A DNA stretch of 64,000 nucleotides from Ehretia macrophylla. Taxonomy: Eukaryota > Streptophyta > Magnoliopsida > Boraginales > Ehretiaceae. The notes beneath the pieces were generated by a model that saw only the letters and a program-made list of their open reading frames with translations, was not told the DNA's origin and made no database searches. Numbering within the stretch: position 1 is the stretch's first letter; every line of letters begins with the position of its first letter. The DNA is taken from contig CM075770.1 in assembly GCA_037974665.1 (NCBI GenBank), forward strand, positions 20,289,501 to 20,353,500. The letters are read 5' to 3'. Position numbers and translations under genes: made by a program. Shown one piece after another: positions 57,591-64,000 of the stretch.

Positions 57591-58205
57591 CTAGAATGCC
57601 TCGGGATAAGTAGCATAAGTCTGCCCAGTCAAATACAGCTGTATATCCATTCTCAGCCCACGAATAAACCTGCTAATCATCCTCTTAGCTGGCTGCACCA
57701 ACTCAGGCATATACCTCGACAATCTAACAAATCGGGCCTCATACTGAGCGACAGTCATGTTTCCCTGCCTCAGGCTCACAAATTCCTCTTCCCGCCTTTC
57801 CCTAGCCATCTCGGGAATATATTTGTCCTGAAACTCACTCATGAAATCATCCCACAAATGCGGAACATCCTCACAGTCCCACCTCAACCTAACAGTGTTC
57901 CACCACTGTTCTGCGTCGCCCTCAAACATTAATATTGCATATGCTATCTTTGCCTCATCAATGTACCTCAAAGCAGCGTAAATCTTCTCAACACGGTTAA
58001 GCCATTTCTCGGCTGCCTCGTCATCTGGCTCTCCGAAGAACTTACCCAGCTCATGCCTAAGGAATTTCTCCAACTGATTGTTCTCAGCCCTATACCCCTG
58101 TCCACCAGGATTAGCTTGATTTCCCTGGGGATTATTATTCTTTTCCTGCCTCTGTTCATGCAGTACCTGAGTAATCCGATCAACTGCAGTGGTCATAGTA
58201 GCCAT
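57591..58205 (-). pseudogene. Ty3/gypsy gag
   Basis: 204 codons from MATMTTAVDRITQVLHEQRQ. Retrotransposon gag core: EKWLNRVEKIYAALRYIDEA, MFEGDAEQWWNTVRLRW, FMSEFQDKYIPEMARERREE, EFVSLRQGNMTVAQYEARFV, with the stop at TYPEAF. The frame is open to here; the knuckle segment follows in another frame. Confidence 0.9.
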
Positions 58206-58602
58206 AAACTACTCAGGCATCCGTTGTTGACCCTGTTCTGTTGCCTCAGCCTCAGCCTCAGCCTCTTGACCTCAAGTACTATGACATGGCGGCATAATAA
58301 CAACTTACAGTAGCTGGCAACATATAAAAGCAGTTTATAGACAGAAATATAACACATAAGATTAGATAACACTCAAGTCAATAACAATCAAATATCCTAT
58401 CATACAATTCACATAACACGAGATTGACATGTCAAACTAGTTCACTTAAATACATAAAGACTCCAAGTTCACATAATCATACTATAACACTTTTCACTTA
58501 ACAATCACACAATAACACTTTATCATTTGAGACCTTTACCCCACAGACTAAGAAACATATCCCGGCACATGCAATATTATCATGCTCTGATACTACCTAA
58601 GA

Positions 58603-60892
58603 TGTCACGCCCCGACCCGACCCCGCAAACGGCCAAGTCCGGACCCGACACACAGACGGAGTCTCCTCTGTACCGTGGACGATCCGAAAACCCTACATTC
58701 AATGGAATATACGCGGAAACCACAACATACATCTATAACAAAACAATTCCCTTTGAAAACATACACCCTTTCATTAACCAACTTTATAAAACCCAAAATG
58801 TCATGCATACTACACAGGTACTTGTGCCACTAAGCTGTTAAACCATTAGCATGCAGTTCTTTACTAGATACTCGAGTACAGCTTTACAACTTTTCAACCT
58901 TTCAGCTTATACAACATAAGACTATAGAGGCCTCAAAATAGAAACTACATACAAGGCTACAAGCCTCAAAATAAAGTGATAACCAAGCAATATACACATC
59001 AGGCATAACCAGCACAAAAGTCTGGCAACCAACAACTAGCTAAGCAAAGAAAGTGCTATCAAGGAAACACCTCCACTTGTTCCTCCTCCTCTTCTACCAC
59101 CTCAATAGGAACAGCCTCAACTACTCTTGTAAAATATAGTATAGAAAGGGATGAGCAAAAACTATTGCTCAGCGAGGGTTAATTGGTCTCAAGGACGGAG
59201 GTGAGAGAGGAATGCAATGCAAATAGTCAAGTAGATCAATCAATTAACATTTAGATATACAAGTTAAGCCAACAATACATCAAGACAAACATTAAGGCTA
59301 TAACCACTCAATTAAAGGATACAATTCACTTTCCACGAGCAACTTCAATTCACGAATCCGATGACGACGCGCCGGCCCAACCACTTTATAACTTTAGTTT
59401 GGAATACCCCGGAAGCATCCAATCAATTCTACGACCCAAATCTCCCTGGGAGGCAACCCAAGCAAGAAATGGAATAGGACACGAGGCTAGAACAACCAAC
59501 CCTAGCAACCCGAGGCTACCCAGAGAGGCCCATCACACCCGCCCCTGACTCTATGAATGCAATACATTATACAATGCAACAATCGAGCGATATAGCCACA
59601 TGTGAGAGAATAACAAAGTAGGTTACTCTCGCACGCAATAGCAACAGTTGATAAACATTTCAATCACAATCTACTATAACAAGTATAATAAGCGACATTA
59701 AGCATTCTAAAAGCCAAAACATCATAAAAACCAACAAAATCACACAACGGCCCCAACTTTCAGAATGCTACTACTTCCAAACGAGCCACGAGTTTTGAAA
59801 ACCGATTTCACCACTCATCTTAAGACACCATAAGGCACACCCAGAAATAATAAATCCCTACTTTATCCTAGAATTCTCGCAAAGCCCCGATTTCCCCATT
59901 TGCTCGTTTGAACTACAACTACCCCAACCAAATACCCAACCAACGCTATAACCATACCAAAAGTGCTTCCATGGCCTCTCGAGACAACGCCATCACGCAA
60001 AACGAGGAAACGCTAAACTCGACCGAAATGACCCCAACATGTACCAAGGCATTTTTCTTCGTTTTTCCATTACACAACCCAAATAAATCATACATTTAAG
60101 CATTCTAGCATATCTAGCACCTTTCCACATCAACAGAACGCAATACGGAGCAATTTTTACGAAACGAGGGTTTACTATTCATAATTTACTATTCCATTAT
60201 CAATTTAAATTGTAATAGCTATATTCAACTGTAGAAAATGCTAAAAACCTACAAATACTTGTTCTACAATCATCAAGGAATGTTCTTCAAGCAACAAAAA
60301 AGATAAAATAACGATCTACGGCTAAATCACAAAAATTAAAGTTTAGACACAATATATTCAAATGCGCAAATAACGATGCATCCCTCACCTTAGACGCTAC
60401 TAGACGCTAGGAAGATGACGTTAGAAGCCTCGGAAATGATCGCGTGCAACCCCGCGCAAAGATTTAAAGTTGAAAGGTTTATTTTATTTTATTTTCCTTG
60501 ATGTTTCGGCCCTTGGCCTTTTTTCAGCTTTTTGAGCTTTGCTTTGCTTATAATATGCATATATAAGGTGACAACGAAAGGTCAAAGGTCAAGGATTTGG
60601 TCAAAGCTAACTAAACTTGGTCATACTAGTTCATTTTATGCATTTTAAGCTTAAAACAACTAATACCATTATAATTCTAATCAACAACAACTAAAATACT
60701 AAAATTAAAACACTAAACACTAGTTTTTACTATTTACTGAGGACTAGAAATCATTTCCTAACTAATACCCTCGCTATGCAATGCACTTTGCGACAAAGAA
60801 CGAATAACAATTAAATATCAAGGAATTTAAGAAAAATATAATTTTCAGAAAAAGAAACAGAAAAATTTCATGTTCCGGGCTCGGGTATTACA
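58603..60892 (-). repeat. 5' LTR of the Ty3/gypsy element
   Basis: 2290 bp. Contains a 980-bp segment (about 59183-60162) absent from the 3' LTR. Confidence 0.92.
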
Positions 60893-61224
60893 TGATGTGT
60901 TGCTGATTTAGTTATACTAAAGGGGTGAAAAACCAACAGATTTCTGAAAGGGATGAAGGAAACCCAAAGTGGGTTCCTTCAAATGGTTGGGAACTCTCGA
61001 GAGAGAGTTAAGAGAAAGATGAGTTGCAGTACATTGTTGCTATTTGCAATTTTCTAACATGTTTTTGTTGATGTTGATATTCTTCAGTTGTAGCGTTGGT
61101 GATTTTCTTTGTTAGAAGCCATCTGCTTCATTAGAAGAGGGAAGAGGGATGGAGGCGGCTAGGGGTGATCTACGAGAGAAAAAGATCTCACCTAATTCTA
61201 ACCCTTAAAAAAAATCCAAGGCTT

Positions 61225-61386
61225 GACCGTGTAGATTATACTTCAATGCACTCTTATTGATGATTTAGTAGACGACGTGTGTCCTTAAAAAATAAAAAAC
61301 TAAAACAAATTATATTATAACACTTTTTAATCACTAGTTGCTTACAAAATCGATGTAAAATAAGATATTATAATACTCCCTACTTG
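61225..61386. other. Short spacer after the nest
   Basis: AT-rich; nothing recognised. Ends with the TTATTTAAT target duplication (61387-61395) of the next MITE. Confidence 0.5.
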
Positions 61387-61395
61387 TTATTTAAT

Positions 61396-61988
61396 GGAAA
61401 AATCTCACTACAAGTTCCTATTATTTCTTTTTGTTCCAAACTAGTCCCATTGTTTCAATTGTCTCAAATTAGTCTCTAATGTTTTAAAAAAAGTCACAAG
61501 TTAGTCCCTTCTATGAAAAATATAAATGATAACTTATTAAATAACTAAAATACCCTTAAACCCTAATTAAAATTACTAAACCCCCCTCCCCCACCCCCAC
61601 TCCCAAAGAAAAAAAAAACACCCCACCCCCTACCCACACCGCTACCCCATCCCTCCACCCCCACCCCGCTGTCCCATCCCCATTTGGCCAAAAAAAGAAA
61701 AACAACAAAAATAGATATGTCTATTGTGTGGTGTGATTCATATGTGTGTTGTATGTGTGTGTTGTATTAGGAGGGTTGATGGTGGTTGGTAGTGGCAGAG
61801 ACGGTGGGTGGTGGTGGTAGTATTAAGAAGAAGATGAATGCTTTTACCATTTTATCCCCTTATTACTATTCATTTATGTTAAGTTTAACACCTAGTTTAA
61901 TAGAAGGGGGTAACTTGAGACTTTTTTGAAACATTGTACACTAATTTAGGACAGTTGAAACAATGGGGACTTGTAGTGAGATTTTCCC
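61396..61988. mobile_element. MULE-type foldback MITE
   Basis: Perfect 9-bp target duplication TTATTTAAT (61387-61395 and 61989-61997). Termini GGAAAAATCTCACTACAAG and, inverted, GGGAAAATCTCACTACAAG. Arms carry AGTCCCATTGTTTCAATTGTC and its inverse. The core holds a C-rich tract (about 61580-61685) facing a GGTGGT-rich tract (about 61775-61825). No transposase. Confidence 0.88.
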
Positions 61989-61997
61989 TTATTTAAT

Positions 61998-62324
61998 TAC
62001 CTATCTGAGACTTTATACTTGCTAGTCTAGTTTTATATGTTTTTATTAATGTAACTCGCATGTAAATAAAAGGGTCTTGTAATTTTAATTAGATAATTAA
62101 TTATCTGATAACTAAATTATAGGTCTAGTAATTAAAATTAAATTATTAAATCCTATTGGCTAATGAAAAGGTGTTTATTTTGATTGGGTGTATCTTAATG
62201 GAAGATTTCATTCTAATATCTTACATTAAAACTTACATAACAAAAAAGTGTGAAAGAGATAGAAAATAGTATTCCTCTTATTTTTCTAAGCTCCTGGATA
62301 AAAAGTTTGCATCAAAAAATTAAA
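61998..62324. other. Spacer between two MITEs, no gene
   Basis: AT-rich with local near-repeats of TAATTAAATTAT. Nothing recognised. Confidence 0.5.
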
Positions 62325-62749
62325 GGGTAAATACCACTAGTGGTCCCTTATCTTTGGGCGTTGTGACACTTTGGTCCTATATCTTTCGAAATGAACCTTT
62401 TGATCCTAAATGTATTGCAAATTGGACACTGTTGACCTAACTTTCTTATTCTGTTAGTTTGTTAACATTTTTTGAACGTGATTGACACAAAAATTGATTG
62501 CTTTCTTTGCTTTTTTAATCTAACCTACCACACATGTATATAGGAATTGTCCAATTTGATCGTAAAAAATAAGTGTCATAAAAAACACGTGTCAATTATG
62601 TGCAAAAAACATTAACAAATTAACGGAATAAGCAAGTTGGGCCAACAATGTCAAATTTGTAATACATTTAGAACTAAAAAATTTATTTTAAAAGATATAG
62701 GACCAAAGTGTCACAACCCCTAAAAATAAAGGATCATTAATTAATGGGT
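62325..62749. mobile_element. Foldback MITE with GTTGTGACACTTTGGTCC arms
   Basis: The left arm has GGGCGTTGTGACACTTTGGT and the right arm the inverse ACCAAAGTGTCACAACCCC. Outer ends GGGTAAATACCACTAGTGGT versus inverted GACCCATTAATTAATGATCC are less alike. Inner blocks (CTAACTTTCTTATTCTGTTA vs TTAACGGAATAAGCAAGTT) also pair. Target duplication not clear. Confidence 0.75.
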
Positions 62750-64000
62750 CAATGTACACATCTTTTATCAAGTATGTGAAAATCATATGGTTCATAACTT
62801 CTTGGGCATTATAATTTTATATATTATTGTAATTAATAAAAGTATGTTGTATTATATGCCATCGAGTCATTCAACTGAGCATTTGTAAAAAGTAGATATT
62901 AATATTTCAACATTTTTCCTTTTAATTTAATCTATTGCGTTGAGAAATATGGAAAGGTAATTTTACATTATATTCATTTAGCTATTGAATAGCCAAAAGC
63001 TTCGCTTTCTTGAATGCCAACATCACCGCCCCTCTAGCTTTCCTATGAGAGTAGGATGGGTTTTATCCAACGAGAGAAGGATAAATGGTATGATTTCAGC
63101 ATGTTGATTGCATATAAATTTATGGTAATGTTTATATAGAATCATTAATGTTTAAAATCGATGACATTAGTACCCTTATCTTTTGATTTTACCCTTTATT
63201 ATACTTTGACCGCGTTGTCAACTCTAACCCAAGTACATTTCTATTAAAATCATTGGCAAAATTACGTTAATGGCCTTTTCGTTATATTTCTCTTTTCTTT
63301 TGCTTCCATATTTTCTTTTTCTTTTTCTTTTTCTTCTTCTTCCTGCTCCACCCTCCCTCTTCTCTCCTAAAATTCTGAATTTATCATTTATGAACTGATT
63401 ACACAATAAACAAACAAGGAAAAGATCCAATTATTAGTTTTTTTTTCAATAAGACCCATTTTTTGTTTACTATGCTATTATACTTTATAATTGTACGTGT
63501 TGTCATGCAAGGGAAATAAAAATTGTCCAACATATATTAAAAGATATAATTTACAAGATTTAATCTTACAATCTCTCACACTTATATTAAGAAGCATACT
63601 AAAAGGCTTATTGATTATACTTTGTAATTGTTAGGAACACATAAACACATGTATTTGTATATATTTATGCTTTTTTCTTTTTTTTTTGTAAAAGTATATA
63701 TTTATGCTTGAATGTGCCTGTATGTCAGTATGTGTATAGAGAAAAATTATTATACAAAACATTGCTCGTTTTTATCGAGGTTGTGCAAGAAATTGAAAAT
63801 GTTATTGAGGATCAATATTCGAATTTTACATGATTTTTGTAGAACTTGAGGCTTGTATAGTTCTTGGATATCTATCGTGGTGGTCAATTGAATAATTGTT
63901 TCAGGATTAGATTGGGTGAGGTTTAATTGCTTTGTAATTAATGTGTAGGTTTGATATGCATTTGTATACATACATGGATACATACAAGTGAATTATCTGT
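62750..64000. other. AT-rich right end, no gene seen
   Basis: Contains a (TTTTTC)n-like pyrimidine tract at about 63296-63345 and short accidental frames. No protein, RNA or mobile-element signature recognised. Confidence 0.5.

Larger units (their letters stand above)
44441..60892 (-). mobile_element. Ty3/gypsy chromodomain retrotransposon (Tekay/Del-like), decayed
   Basis: LTRs at 58603-60892 (5', 2290 bp) and 44441-45749 (3', 1309 bp), with ends TGTAATACCCG and CGTGACA in element orientation (TG/CA lost to TA at 44441). Flanks GGATG (44436-44440) and TGATG (60893-60897) form a near-perfect target duplication. The PBS region TAGTATCAGAGCATG adjoins the 5' LTR and a purine tract GGAAGAGAGGG adjoins the 3' LTR. 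Gag, zinc knuckles, protease, RT, RNase H, integrase, chromodomain are in that order on the minus strand, each damaged. It contains the plus-strand element 47500-55966. Confidence 0.94.
43486..61210 (-). mobile_element. Short LINE-like element (no EN/RT), interrupted by the Ty3/gypsy nest
   Basis: Flanked by a 14-bp direct duplication AAAATCCAAGGCTT (43472-43485 and 61211-61224). On the minus strand it starts near 61210 (TTTTAAGGGTTAGAATTAGG…), runs to 60898, resumes at 44440, and ends GTAATTAATTTTTCTTTTTG then ACC and a 14-A tail (43484-43497 as T on plus). Without the insertion it is about 1.27 kb. One open frame (44435-43860, 191 residues, Ser/Phe/Cys-rich) has no known domain. The tail and long TSD are those of an L1-mobilised element; UTR-only or internally deleted origin is inferred. 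Confidence 0.72.

Overview
The window is a retrotransposon-rich stretch of a flowering-plant nuclear genome, most likely a eudicot. The reasons are spliced genes with GT-AG introns, a canonical miR156/157 precursor, a plant CCT-domain gene, an arabinogalactan protein, plant-type LINE, Copia and Ty3/gypsy elements, MITEs, SINEs, and an endogenous Caulimoviridae-like pararetrovirus. I cannot name the species. Only about 5 kb of the 64 kb belongs to host genes, counting introns; most of the rest is mobile DNA in several nesting layers.

Layout. 1-4033: decayed LINE with endonuclease, RT and RNase H remnants, poly(A) end. About 5855-6054: MIR157/MIR156 gene. 7257-9525 (minus): three-exon CCT-domain gene of the CIA2-like type. 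10303-21749: degenerate Copia element (TSD GTTTA) that received two later insertions: a very young non-autonomous Copia element at 11039-13251 (TSD CTAGT, containing a tRNA-derived SINE-like segment) and an opposite-strand Tork/Tnt1-like Copia at 16273-20808. 22183-29018: MULE-type foldback MITE with a 9-bp TSD, split in the middle by an endogenous pararetrovirus (22431-28703) bounded by a perfect 67-bp direct repeat.

Gene island, 32844-42446: a complete four-exon pectate lyase (32844-34424, plus), a GPI-anchored classical arabinogalactan protein (36667-37221, minus), a five-exon ATP23 mitochondrial metalloprotease (38275-40730, plus) with a SINE relic in its last intron, and a two-exon gene for a putative RGF/GLV/CLEL-type signalling-peptide precursor (42111-42446, plus). 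Several LINE 3' tails and MITEs lie between them. Pectate lyase and AGP act at the cell wall; no operon-like relation between the genes is implied.

43472-61224: a three-deep nest. A short LINE-like element on the minus strand (14-bp TSD) contains a Ty3/gypsy chromodomain element on the minus strand (44441-60892), which contains a non-coding LTR element on the plus strand (47500-55966). That innermost element carries two tandem arrays, and one array is interrupted by a hAT-like MITE. 61396-62749: two further foldback MITEs. The right end to 64000 is AT-rich with no recognisable gene.

All spliced models are my own reading of splice sites and conserved family sequence. No transcript or database evidence was available.
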